Assembly: GCF_001429765.1 (NCBI RefSeq)
Contig: NZ_LMJB01000006.1
Coordinates: 576,338 to 640,337 of the forward strand
From: Flavobacterium sp. Root901
Lineage (GTDB): Bacteria > Bacteroidota > Bacteroidia > Flavobacteriales > Flavobacteriaceae
Direction of reading: 5' to 3'
DNA length: 64,000 nucleotides
Position 1 is the stretch's first letter. The number at the start of each line of letters is the position of its first letter. The position numbers and the translations under genes were made by a program. Positions 35,396 through 43,903 of the stretch are shown in pieces. Below the pieces are notes generated by a model, which saw only the letters and a list, made by a program, of their open reading frames with translations, had not been told where the DNA came from and made no database searches.

Positions 35396-35757
35396 AAACG
35401 TGTATTGAGTAATTTATTGATTCTGACTAAAAGTACAGGCGGACTTACAGGTTTGGCAATAAATTCATTTGCGCCCATATCAAAGCAGTCAAGCTCAGTC
35501 TGCTCGACGCCTGAAGAAGTGAATATGATAATTGGAGTCTCTAAACCAAGACCTTTGCGTACATGTTGAGTAATTTCCATGCCGCTTGCTCCCGGCATAT
35601 TAATATCAGTCAGAATTAAATCGTATTTATTATTTTGGATTGCATTCAACGCATCTTTACCGTCAGCGAACTGTTCAACTAAAAATCCTTTGGATTCAAG
35701 GAAAAAGGATAAAGATCTGCGCAGGATGTCATTGTCTTCGGCTAGTACTATTTTCAT
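35392..35757 (-). CDS. Single-domain response regulator
   Basis: About 121 aa from the ATG at 35757 (MKIVLAEDN); the longer frame to 35781 adds residues before the first beta strand. It is a stand-alone receiver domain: acidic pair in AEDN, phospho-acceptor Asp in LILTDINMPGASG, Thr/Ser in IIFTSSG and the Lys in FIAKPVSPPVL. There is no output domain, so it acts by protein contact or phosphotransfer. It is placed between the hybrid kinase and the YaiO gene in a tight operon, so it is likely the kinase's phosphorelay partner controlling polysaccharide synthesis. Confidence 0.92.
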   Translation of the reverse strand: MKIVLAEDNDILRRSLSFFLESKGFLVEQFADGKDALNAIQNNKYDLILTDINMPGASGMEITQHVRKGLGLETPIIIFTSSGVEQTELDCFDMGANEFIAKPVSPPVLLVRINKLLNTRF

Positions 35758-35831
35758 GGGATAAAATTTGTCCAATAACAAAATTATTAAAATATAACGA
35801 GGTAAAGGCTGTGTTTAGTGTATTACTTTTC

Positions 35832-37820
35832 TTATAATGCCTTCATACTCTGAATAACTTCACTTATTCCGCAATGGAACAGCTCAATTTGATCCAGGGT
35901 TTCGGCAGTAAATTTCTGTTGTTGTGCATCTTGTTCAATAATGACCAGACTATTGCTGAGGTCACTGAGCAGAAACATATCAAGGCTTGATCTCATGTTA
36001 TGAGACAATTTTTGTACAGTGCTGTAATCAATTTTTTTAAATGCATCCTGGAGCTGGGCAGATTCAGCCGGAATTTTTTCAATAAAAAGATGAATCATTT
36101 CCTGTTTGAAACCTTTGTCACCACCCGCCATTTCTTCTAAAAAAGAGAAGTCAATTTTGTTTTTATGCTTAGGCTTCTCAACCGGATTTAATACTGATTT
36201 TATGGCTTCTAAAAGGGTATTCTGTTTAAATGGTTTTGGAACATAAGCATTCATTCCTACATCATAGCAGCGTTCCTGCTCTCCGGCCAGAGAGTGTGCT
36301 GTCATGGCAATTATGGGAATGGAAGACTTCATTTCATTTCGAATATAATGTGTGGTTTGATAACCGTCTCTCACGGGCATCTGAAGATCCATAAGTACAA
36401 GATCATATTTGTTTTTTGAAAGCAGTTCAATACCCGTATCGCCGTTTTCGGCAATGTCGAGTTCAAATCCAAAATTGCTGATAATATGTTTTACAAGCTT
36501 CTGATTTAAAGAGTTGTCCTCACAAAGAAGTATTTTTAACGCATTTGGAAGTTCGTTCTTTACGATTTTATTTTCAGTTTCAATTTCTGCTGCTTTTCTG
36601 TAATCAATTGTGAAGAAAAATTCTGAACCAAAACCTTCACGGCTCTTCACATGAATTTCTGCATTATGCAGCTCAATCAACTGTTTTACAATGTTAAGTC
36701 CAAGTCCGGTACCGCCAAACCTTCTGGTTGTACTTTCTTCTGCTTGTGTAAAACGCTCAAAAATAGTTTTAAGTTTGGCCTGCGGTATCCCGATCCCGGT
36801 ATCTTTAACAGAAAAACGCAGTGAAAAAGAATCGTTTGTTTCGCCAACTTTCTTAACAGAAATAGTGACTTCGCCATTTTCTGTAAATTTTAATGCATTA
36901 CCGGCCAGATTAACCAGAATCTGATTTAATCTTCCCTGATCGCCAATTACAGTTTCTGGCAGATTAGCATCCAGAAAAAGGTTAAATTCTACCTCTGCAG
37001 GAACTTTTACTTTAAGAAGATTGTATACATGTTTGAGCGTCTTTTTTAAATTAAAAGGCTGGGTTTCTATATTTAAGATTCCGGATTCGATCTTGGAAAG
37101 ATCCAGAATGTCATTGATAATCAGCAATAAATTTTCTCCTGCAACCTGAACACTGTTAATATAATCTCGTTGAACAGAATTAAGTTCAGTCTGCGCTATT
37201 AAATCTGTAAACCCGATAATTGCATTTAGAGGTGTTCTGATTTCGTGGCTCATATTGGCCAAAAAACTGTCTTTGGCTAAAACTGCCCGCTGGGCGATTT
37301 TTTTCTGAGCATCCATTTCAATATTTTTTGTGCTCAGTTCAAGCTGGTTAATAACATGCTTTGCAATAATTGAAAGTGCATTTCGCTGGTTTTCATTTAG
37401 TTCTTTGCTGACATGATCAACGGCACAAAGCGTACCAATATTATAGCCATCTGGTGTTGTAAGCGGAATACCGGCATAAAACCTGACATTGAAACCTCCG
37501 GTTACATTGGGGTCATCTTTAAATCGTTCATTTAAATGTGTATCCGGTATTTCAACCATTTTTGATTCCATAATGGTATACCTGCAGAAAGAAATTTCGC
37601 GGGGAACTTCAGAGACACCAACGCCAATCTCTGATTTAAACCACTGTCTGCTTTCATCTATAAAAGAAATATATGCAATAGGTACACCGCAAATATAGGA
37701 AACAAGTTTTGTGGCATCATCAAAAGCATGTTCAGGCAGGGAATCCAGTATGTTATAGCGCTTTAATGCAGCAAGGCGCTCGTTTTCATTATGAGGTATG
37801 ATTTCTTGTGAAGTGTTCAT
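35832..37820 (-). CDS. Hybrid histidine kinase (GAF-HisKA-HATPase-REC-HPt)
   Basis: Soluble hybrid sensor kinase of 662 aa. A GAF domain (~25-165; CGVPIAYISFIDESRQWFKS, then FYAGIPLTTPDGYNIGTLCAVD) is followed by HisKA (FLANMSHEIRTPLNAIIGF), HATPase (NLAGNALKFTENG, DTGIGIP, GTGLGLNIVKQL), a receiver (ILLCEDNSLNQ, LVLMDLQMPVRDGY, KPF) and a C-terminal HPt-like helix bundle with the phospho-His in VQKLSHNMRSS. All phosphorelay modules are therefore in one chain. It lies 74 bp upstream of the lone receiver gene and heads the polysaccharide operon. No membrane segment. Confidence 0.93.
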   Translation of the reverse strand: MNTSQEIIPHNENERLAALKRYNILDSLPEHAFDDATKLVSYICGVPIAYISFIDESRQWFKSEIGVGVSEVPREISFCRYTIMESKMVEIPDTHLNERFKDDPNVTGGFNVRFYAGIPLTTPDGYNIGTLCAVDHVSKELNENQRNALSIIAKHVINQLELSTKNIEMDAQKKIAQRAVLAKDSFLANMSHEIRTPLNAIIGFTDLIAQTELNSVQRDYINSVQVAGENLLLIINDILDLSKIESGILNIETQPFNLKKTLKHVYNLLKVKVPAEVEFNLFLDANLPETVIGDQGRLNQILVNLAGNALKFTENGEVTISVKKVGETNDSFSLRFSVKDTGIGIPQAKLKTIFERFTQAEESTTRRFGGTGLGLNIVKQLIELHNAEIHVKSREGFGSEFFFTIDYRKAAEIETENKIVKNELPNALKILLCEDNSLNQKLVKHIISNFGFELDIAENGDTGIELLSKNKYDLVLMDLQMPVRDGYQTTHYIRNEMKSSIPIIAMTAHSLAGEQERCYDVGMNAYVPKPFKQNTLLEAIKSVLNPVEKPKHKNKIDFSFLEEMAGGDKGFKQEMIHLFIEKIPAESAQLQDAFKKIDYSTVQKLSHNMRSSLDMFLLSDLSNSLVIIEQDAQQQKFTAETLDQIELFHCGISEVIQSMKAL

Positions 37821-38127
37821 TTGTGAAAGGTAAATAGTATAAATATAACGAATTATAAATAAAATCCGGCAAAATTACGAATAAGATACCAAGTGAGCTG
37901 GAAAAAACATCAGAGAATTCAGAAAGAAATAACTCAGTTTTTTATGGGAAAGTAATGATTAAGATGTTTTTTGTATTATGCATGAAGACTCGGATTCAAA
38001 ATGCGATAGTATTAGAACTTCAATATGGGTTTTCTTTAGATTACTTTTATAATTGAAAAAGACATAAAAAAATCCCATTTTATTAAAAACAGGATTGTAA
38101 TTTGTGCCCTTGAGGAACAATATTTTA
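37821..38127. other. 307-bp spacer between the eCIS cargo array and the kinase operon
   Basis: No coding frame is supported here. It should contain the promoter of the hybrid kinase operon on the minus strand and, near 38071, the terminator of the cargo array. Nothing else stands out. Confidence 0.55.
38064..38096 (-). terminator. Likely terminator of the eCIS cargo array
   Basis: AATCC (38071-38075) and GGATT (38092-38096), extended inward by TTTT/AAAA pairing, form a weak hairpin that on the minus strand is followed by a seven-T run, 31 bp after the stop of the last cargo gene. Confidence 0.5.
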
Positions 38128-39570
38128 TTAAAGTCCCTGCCGGATATCAGTAAGGATTTCTTCTATTTTATCTACTTCATTTTTAGAGATATTGTTTGAA
38201 GTGTCCAATGGATCAAAAGAAACGTATCCTGTAGCTTTTTTGCCGCCTCCCTTTTTAAATAAAGTCCAGCTTATAGTAATTTTACTGTAAGCATATTTAG
38301 CAATCTGACCGAAAGCTGACCATGTAACACTTAAGCGTGAATATTTATTACTGTTTTTTACAGCAGTTCCCAGATGTCTTATATTAGATTCAAAAGGGAT
38401 CATATGGGTATTAGCATCCCTTGTTCCGGCAACCAAATTAGTAGAATCTGTCATACCTCCCAATCCGGCGCCCCTTATATGAAGCCATTCCCATCGTTGT
38501 CCGCCCAATCGGTTTAACAGCCAGGCATATCCGGCTGCATTGGTATTGCCCATACTTTTATACTGCCCGTCGCCTCTGTCACGTCCTACAGGCGTATTGG
38601 TAAAAACAGCATTTTGAGGAATATTAATATTTGCTAAATTTTTATCCAGTTTTTTTTGCAGCTTTGCCTTATCCGTTGTAGATAATGGCTGATTGGTGTA
38701 ATTTTGCCCCATGATCTGCAGCGGCCCTGATGCCTGATTTGGTGCGGTGGCGGTTTTTTTGTAAACCTTTACAGCACTTGTTTTGCCGTCTAGTGTTATG
38801 TTGTTAAAATAATGATTATTGAGCGTTTTATCATTAGGGACTGTAGAAGGATTTACTTCCGTTTCCATATTATGAGCGCGTCCTTTTGCCCCAAATCCTC
38901 CCTTGTTCATAGGGAAAACCTGAACTAATTCCCATTTAACTTTGGTAACCAGGTTGCTGTAGCCGTTTAATTTTGCCATTAATAAATCCCTGTCTGTAGT
39001 CTGGCTTCGCAAGGCTCTTCTTGGAGCAGGAGGCAGTTTTTGTATTTCCCTAACAGTCAGTCTGGCTTTTTTGCTGATTTTGGTAAATCTGTTTGAATAA
39101 GTATTGATTAGATTAACATCAGCATCATCGTCAAGCTGTTCTTTAACTTTTTTAATGTATTTGTAAGCTGCCACAATTTTTTGGTCGATTGCATTTTTTA
39201 TATCCAGATATTCTTTTGCAGGATTCATTTCGTATTCAAGCTTTTGCCTTCTTCTGCTTTTTTGCTGATTATTTTTACTTTTCTTAGCAGTATTGTTTTT
39301 ACTTATTCCAAGCTGAATAACATGATGGGTTTGAGGTACATTGGAAGATTTCATTTGTACAGGTTCGTCTGATATCTCCTCATCTGTATCATCCTGAGTT
39401 TTTCTTTGCATTACAATGGGAAAGGGATTTTTTTGAATATTTTCAGAAAGTTTTTGCTGCACGACAGATACTGGACGATTGTCTGTTAATGGAGCAGTTT
39501 TTTTTGTAATTTGATTCTGAGCCACAGCGGGTTTATGCTGAGTCGGTTTTTTTTCTGAAAAATAACCCAT
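38128..39570 (-). CDS. Putative eCIS cargo with C-terminal beta-beta-alpha-metal nuclease-like domain
   Basis: A 480-aa protein without signal peptide. N-terminal leader: TAPLTDNRPVSVVQQK with DNR at residues 30-32, shared in form with three other proteins of the array. Then comes a long Lys/Gln-rich, disordered then helical stretch (~50-250). The C-terminus (~320-450) contains WLHIRGAGLGG, NLVAGTRDAN, HMIPFE, closely resembling the RGHL..LGG...NLV.GT...N..M...E core of EndA/NucA-type non-specific nucleases. His364, Asn378, Asn387 and Glu394 are candidate active-site residues; the usual Arg-Gly-His order is altered. Proposed role: nuclease payload. No adjacent immunity-like gene is seen. Family call is from motif similarity only. 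Confidence 0.6.
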   Translation of the reverse strand: MGYFSEKKPTQHKPAVAQNQITKKTAPLTDNRPVSVVQQKLSENIQKNPFPIVMQRKTQDDTDEEISDEPVQMKSSNVPQTHHVIQLGISKNNTAKKSKNNQQKSRRRQKLEYEMNPAKEYLDIKNAIDQKIVAAYKYIKKVKEQLDDDADVNLINTYSNRFTKISKKARLTVREIQKLPPAPRRALRSQTTDRDLLMAKLNGYSNLVTKVKWELVQVFPMNKGGFGAKGRAHNMETEVNPSTVPNDKTLNNHYFNNITLDGKTSAVKVYKKTATAPNQASGPLQIMGQNYTNQPLSTTDKAKLQKKLDKNLANINIPQNAVFTNTPVGRDRGDGQYKSMGNTNAAGYAWLLNRLGGQRWEWLHIRGAGLGGMTDSTNLVAGTRDANTHMIPFESNIRHLGTAVKNSNKYSRLSVTWSAFGQIAKYAYSKITISWTLFKKGGGKKATGYVSFDPLDTSNNISKNEVDKIEEILTDIRQGL

Positions 39571-39626
39571 TGTATTTGTATTAATTGATAATTATATTTT
39601 GTGTAAACCTTGTAAAATTTACAACC

Positions 39627-39653
39627 AAACTATATCGATCATGGATATAGTTT
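39627..39653. terminator. Hairpin between two cargo genes
   Basis: AAACTATATC and GATATAGTTT form a 10-bp stem with a 7-nt loop. The T run lies on the plus-strand side, so on the minus-strand transcript it is a bare hairpin that may adjust expression or RNA stability rather than terminate. A second dyad, TTGTAAA-A-TTTACAA, is at 39610-39624. Confidence 0.4.
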
Positions 39654-39667
39654 AGTTTTTTAACAGA

Positions 39668-40780
39668 TTAATTCGTTCTATAATTTTTTACCACAATATC
39701 ATATAATGGGGAAGGGGTGATCGAATTTACAGTCATAGGGACATTAGAGCAGTTAGGGTCCCAATGTGTAAAATCGCCGTTGTCATATTTCATGCTGCAA
39801 ATAATAGTATCATCCTGTTTGTAAGTACCGAAAGAACCTTCAGAAGTACCGGGCACCCAGACTTTGTCAGCAAATTGAAAGAAACAAATTCCAATTAATT
39901 TATCCGGGTTATTGGCACCATATTTAATACTTTCAGATAATTGTCCTTGCACAATATTTTGATAATCTGTTTTGGTTCTGTCCATTCCGATCTCCGTAAA
40001 CAGAATAGGTTTTTGATATTTTTCAAAAGCAATATCTACATAACCTTTACCTTTTCCCTGGGCATTTACAAAGAGATAATTACTGTCGTTATAAGTTTGT
40101 GGTGTCAGAAACAGTCTGTTGTTTAAATTTTTTGCAGTAACCGTATTTAAACCAGCAAGCAGCGGATCCCAGAATCCAAAACATGGAAATTCTGCACCAT
40201 AAGTTCCAAAATCAACCGGATGACCAATCCTTACTTCTCTGTATGATGAAAAGTCTGATGATTCGATTTCAGCCCATGAAGTGGTAAAATCAATACAGTT
40301 TTGTACACTAAACCCGTTTATTTCAGGTTCATTTCCTATAATAATTCCGGCAATGGCACTGTGATAATCTGTTTTCTCTTTATTAGAAAAAGAGTTAATC
40401 AGGCTTGGAATTAAAGTATTTCGCTGCGGAAGGCCTTCACCGGGCTTGACAAAATAATTAGAAACCGGTACCAAAACTTTGATATTAAGTGAATTACAAT
40501 AGTCCAGGAAATTTAAATGAATATTTCTGGGCTCCCAGTCATAAAGCCTGATCAATTTAACGCCCATATCAGCTAAAGTCTGAATATCATTTCTCGCTTT
40601 ATTAGGGCCATTCAGGCTGCAGGAATCCCCGCTTTTAGAAGTATATTGATTTCCCCAAACAGGAGACATAGCATCATAGGCGATATCGCTTCCAAAAAAA
40701 ATATAAGTAGTATTAGCATTTGAAGGATTATATCCTTTCGGGAAAGGAGCATAACAGATTCCGTTGAAATTAGTGTTCAT
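39668..40780 (-). CDS. Cytosolic glycoside hydrolase-like TIM barrel (GH72/GH17-like)
   Basis: A 370-aa protein with a (beta/alpha)8-barrel pattern. It opens FNGICYAPFPKGYNPSN, with a beta/alpha strand DMGVKLIRLYDWEPRNIHLNFLDY (read as MGVKLIRLYD, then FLDYCNSLNIKVLVPV). The acid/base motif is GIIIGNEPEING with Glu151, and the nucleophile strand is PILFTEIGMD with Glu263. This order resembles beta-1,3-glucan-acting GH17/GH72 proteins of clan GH-A. Unlike those, it has no signal peptide. It lies inside the eCIS cargo array but lacks the DNR leader of its neighbours. Possible role: glycan-cutting payload or accessory enzyme (inference). Confidence 0.65.
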   Translation of the reverse strand: MNTNFNGICYAPFPKGYNPSNANTTYIFFGSDIAYDAMSPVWGNQYTSKSGDSCSLNGPNKARNDIQTLADMGVKLIRLYDWEPRNIHLNFLDYCNSLNIKVLVPVSNYFVKPGEGLPQRNTLIPSLINSFSNKEKTDYHSAIAGIIIGNEPEINGFSVQNCIDFTTSWAEIESSDFSSYREVRIGHPVDFGTYGAEFPCFGFWDPLLAGLNTVTAKNLNNRLFLTPQTYNDSNYLFVNAQGKGKGYVDIAFEKYQKPILFTEIGMDRTKTDYQNIVQGQLSESIKYGANNPDKLIGICFFQFADKVWVPGTSEGSFGTYKQDDTIICSMKYDNGDFTHWDPNCSNVPMTVNSITPSPLYDIVVKNYRTN

Positions 40781-40828
40781 AATTAAAGGTTTTTAAGTTT
40801 GTTAACAATTAATAGGTTTGTTTCAGGA

Positions 40829-42538
40829 TTATCGCCGTCCGATTATTTCTTCGAGATGCGTTTTGATTAAGGCTGCCCGGTCAGTCTGTTCCTGATCATC
40901 AAAAGGGCCTGTAAATTTTTGATCAAAGAAGGTCCAAAATTGTGCAGACATAGGACTTTGCAGGAAGTATCTATCAATCATGTCAAGCTGATGAGCATCG
41001 TTGATAATGTCATCAACATAGTTTGCAAATTTCCCCATAGCAGAAAGCGAAAGATCAGATCTCAGTGAATCAATTCGAACCGAATTAAGTAAATTTCCGC
41101 CGCTAGGTGTGGCAAGACCATTAACGAGATTTCTAAAAGCTGCTGATTGTAGATAATTTACTTTTACCCACGGATAAGTTTTTGAATTGACCATATGCCA
41201 AAATATATTTTCCTGTCTTTGATTGACAAAATTTGTGGGCTGTGATTTCCAATTAAATATCCACCATTTTTCTATTACATTTCGGTTGTTTGAGGCTGGT
41301 AATGTAGGATTTCCAAAACCTGCTCCGGGCTTATTACCTAGCCAGTATGCCCTAAATTCTGTGCGATACGCATTGCCTACATCACCCGCCTGACCGTTAA
41401 TGTCGTTCATTATAGTTTCCTGAAAATCTTCATTGTGGCGATCAGCAACATGCTGAATCTCATGCATAAGTATAATGCTCAACATTTCATGATTTAAAGG
41501 TTTATCCATAAAAACCCTAATGCTCATTCCCTCTGCATGTGCGGTTTCATGCGAATCACGGATTATTACTCCAGGATCAGTAGTCCGGAGACCTTCAGCA
41601 GCTTTTTTCGTAGATCCTGTAACAGGGTAAGCAGTAGTGTCATCAAAAAAAAGCTCTCCTTTTAAGGCTTCTTCCGGCACTTGGGGCCAGAATTTTTTCA
41701 TTTCTGCGGGAGGTTTTAATGTTGTACTGAGGGTAGGAGTCATCGCAAAAACAGCTAATCGCTGACTTAGGAACTGTTTTGTGTTTGCCAAGATTGCTTC
41801 AACAGGTAATCCAATGTGTGGAATCTGTGCAAGGTTTAGTATATCTCCCGGACTATTTATTATAGCATATAGAATCTGCTGGTTTTGTAAATGGCGTTGT
41901 TGTACTTCCTGAACTTTTTGATTCCATTCAGGTACATTTTTAGCTCTTCCATCTTCTTCTTTTTCATGATCTATTAATAATAAGTGTGAAGGATCCCCAT
42001 TTATGCCTGGCATCTCTTCTCCAATCCTTTGTACAATAGTATTTTCCTTAAGGGATTGATTTTTGTAAGCTATCTCTTTTAATTGATGTGTATCAATAGC
42101 TTTTGCCCCCATAACATCAGCCTCATTCTCTAATCCTTTATCATCATTTATATTCACTTTACCTTTCATTTGCAAAGTAGGTTTCACCCGCCCTTGCTTT
42201 TGCTGTACGACATGCCAGGCTTCATGTGGCAGGTGTTTTTCCTGACCTGAAGCAATATGGATTTGCGTTCCCTGAGCATAGGCATGTGCATTAAGCTGTG
42301 CCGGTTTATCAGAGTTGTAATGTACTTTGACATCATCCATAGAATGACCTGACAGGTTTTCTATCCCGGATTTAAGAGTATCGGGCAGACCGGTATTGTT
42401 TGCTTTTTTTTGTAAAACAGAAGCGGGACGACGGTTATCTTCCAGTATTCTTGTTTTATTCTGAATAGGTTTTTCATTCAGACTTGCCGAAATGGATTTT
42501 ACCTCACTTACTCTGTCAGTATCATGAATTGATTCCAT
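40829..42538 (-). CDS. DUF4157 protein with second HExxH metallopeptidase-like domain
   Basis: A 569-aa predicted eCIS cargo. N-terminal leader with [15 protein letters not shown] (DNR at 34-36). The DUF4157 domain (~50-150) carries [11 protein letters not shown] (His105, Glu106, His109) and the downstream [10 protein letters not shown]. The central part is helical. A second zinc-type motif lies at ~352-400: [20 protein letters not shown] (H359, E360, H363) with a candidate third ligand Glu394 in [12 protein letters not shown]4157 proteins are known companions of eCIS loci; the second motif suggests an active peptidase payload. No signal peptide. Sequence around residues 45-80 is nearly identical to the neighbouring 439-aa protein, indicating duplication. 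Confidence 0.75.
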   Translation of the reverse strand: MESIHDTDRVSEVKSISASLNEKPIQNKTRILEDNRRPASVLQKKANNTGLPDTLKSGIENLSGHSMDDVKVHYNSDKPAQLNAHAYAQGTQIHIASGQEKHLPHEAWHVVQQKQGRVKPTLQMKGKVNINDDKGLENEADVMGAKAIDTHQLKEIAYKNQSLKENTIVQRIGEEMPGINGDPSHLLLIDHEKEEDGRAKNVPEWNQKVQEVQQRHLQNQQILYAIINSPGDILNLAQIPHIGLPVEAILANTKQFLSQRLAVFAMTPTLSTTLKPPAEMKKFWPQVPEEALKGELFFDDTTAYPVTGSTKKAAEGLRTTDPGVIIRDSHETAHAEGMSIRVFMDKPLNHEMLSIILMHEIQHVADRHNEDFQETIMNDINGQAGDVGNAYRTEFRAYWLGNKPGAGFGNPTLPASNNRNVIEKWWIFNWKSQPTNFVNQRQENIFWHMVNSKTYPWVKVNYLQSAAFRNLVNGLATPSGGNLLNSVRIDSLRSDLSLSAMGKFANYVDDIINDAHQLDMIDRYFLQSPMSAQFWTFFDQKFTGPFDDQEQTDRAALIKTHLEEIIGRR

Positions 42539-42561
42539 ATAAATTATTTAGTATCAAAATT

Positions 42562-43881
42562 TTAAACAGTATCAGGATTAAGTAATGAAGAGTTTTCTGT
42601 TGGTGCTGCCGGAGTTTTTATGGCTGCATATGCATTCTTTGACTGATAACCTGATCTCACAGTTTTAGACGCCGCTACTCCAATATTGAGCCCGCCTGTA
42701 ACTGTATTGTTATTATCGACTGCTATACCGCCCGAAGCAGCAAGGGCAGCAACTTCAATCCAGTGAAGCGCAGCAGCAAAACCGCTTGAAATTTTATAAG
42801 CTGTGGACGGATTTTCTTTTCCTAAATAATCCATTACCGCTTGTAGTAATGAACGCAGTGATTTTGCAACACCAAAAACAATTCCCGGATTATTTTCTGT
42901 TTTTATACCTACTGCCAAAGCGAGTCCGGCTTCAAAACCGCGTAATGTATCGATTACTATCTGCTGTTTACCGCTAGGATCTTTTCCGCCCATTATAGTA
43001 AATACACCTCGTATAATTTTTGAAACTGCAACACCCAAGGCCATTAAACCGGCCATTAAGCTATTTTCGCCAGATAGTGAAAAAAAGGCAATAGATGCTG
43101 CCAGTGACAATAATCCTTCGGCAATTATTAAACTGCCGGTAATGGTGCTGGGAGAAGGGAATAACTGTCGTACTGCTTCTGAATTTTGAAACTGGGTAAC
43201 CACAACCTGACTTCCATTATAGTGAACACCGCTCATAAATTTAGCCTGGGTAGTCTGCTGCCACTGGCCATAATCTGACTGGTTCATGACAGCATAATTA
43301 ACACCTGGAATACCTAAATGATCCATGCCTTTAAATTGGGCAGTATATTCCTGATTTGGTTTTTCTGTCTGAATAGAATTTGTCATTTTTTGAGAACGGG
43401 GAGAAGATGCTCTTTGAATAGCTTTCTGTCCCATTTGGGTAGCTTCGTGTTCCAGCCCCGGATTATCATTTACAGGAGTATCGCCAATTTTCATGGTAGG
43501 TTTGACACGTCCTTCCATTTGTTGTACCACATGGCCTAGTTCATGCGGTAAATGTTTTTCCTGACCAGAAGCAAGATGGATATTAGAACCCTGCGCATAA
43601 GCATGTGCTTGTACAGCAGCAGGTTTGGATGAATTGTAGTGTACTTTTACATGATCCAGATTTTTATTGCTTAGGTTTTCCATTCCTGATTTCAGGTTAT
43701 CTGGTAAACCGGTATTATTGGCTTTCTTCTGAACAGGATTTGATGAAGTACTGGTTAGTTTTTGTTCTACCGCAGACGGCACACGGTTATCTTTTAACTG
43801 AACTGCCGAAGTATTGTTGTTTCCGTTAGCCGCGGTAACCACTGATTGGTTATCGGATGATTTTTTGTGTTGTAGTGCCAT
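42562..43881 (-). CDS. DUF4157 protein with hydrophobic C-terminal domain
   Basis: A 439-aa predicted eCIS cargo. Leader: VVTAANGNNNTSAVQLKDNR with DNR at 31-33, followed by the linker [15 protein letters not shown] shared with its neighbour. DUF4157 domain with LPHELGHVVQQ (His113, Glu114, His117) and GLEHEATQMGQKA. Residues ~245-425 form four Gly/Ala-rich hydrophobic segments, e.g. GSLIIAEGLLSLAASIAF, LMAGLMALGVAVSKIIRGV and GFAAALHWIEVAALAASGG, ending in a short polar tail. That composition suggests membrane insertion, perhaps pore formation, after delivery; this is inference. The DUF4157 part could process or chaperone the rest. Confidence 0.7.
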   Translation of the reverse strand: MALQHKKSSDNQSVVTAANGNNNTSAVQLKDNRVPSAVEQKLTSTSSNPVQKKANNTGLPDNLKSGMENLSNKNLDHVKVHYNSSKPAAVQAHAYAQGSNIHLASGQEKHLPHELGHVVQQMEGRVKPTMKIGDTPVNDNPGLEHEATQMGQKAIQRASSPRSQKMTNSIQTEKPNQEYTAQFKGMDHLGIPGVNYAVMNQSDYGQWQQTTQAKFMSGVHYNGSQVVVTQFQNSEAVRQLFPSPSTITGSLIIAEGLLSLAASIAFFSLSGENSLMAGLMALGVAVSKIIRGVFTIMGGKDPSGKQQIVIDTLRGFEAGLALAVGIKTENNPGIVFGVAKSLRSLLQAVMDYLGKENPSTAYKISSGFAAALHWIEVAALAASGGIAVDNNNTVTGGLNIGVAASKTVRSGYQSKNAYAAIKTPAAPTENSSLLNPDTV

Positions 43882-43903
43882 CTTCAGGTGATTTTAAATA
43901 GTT

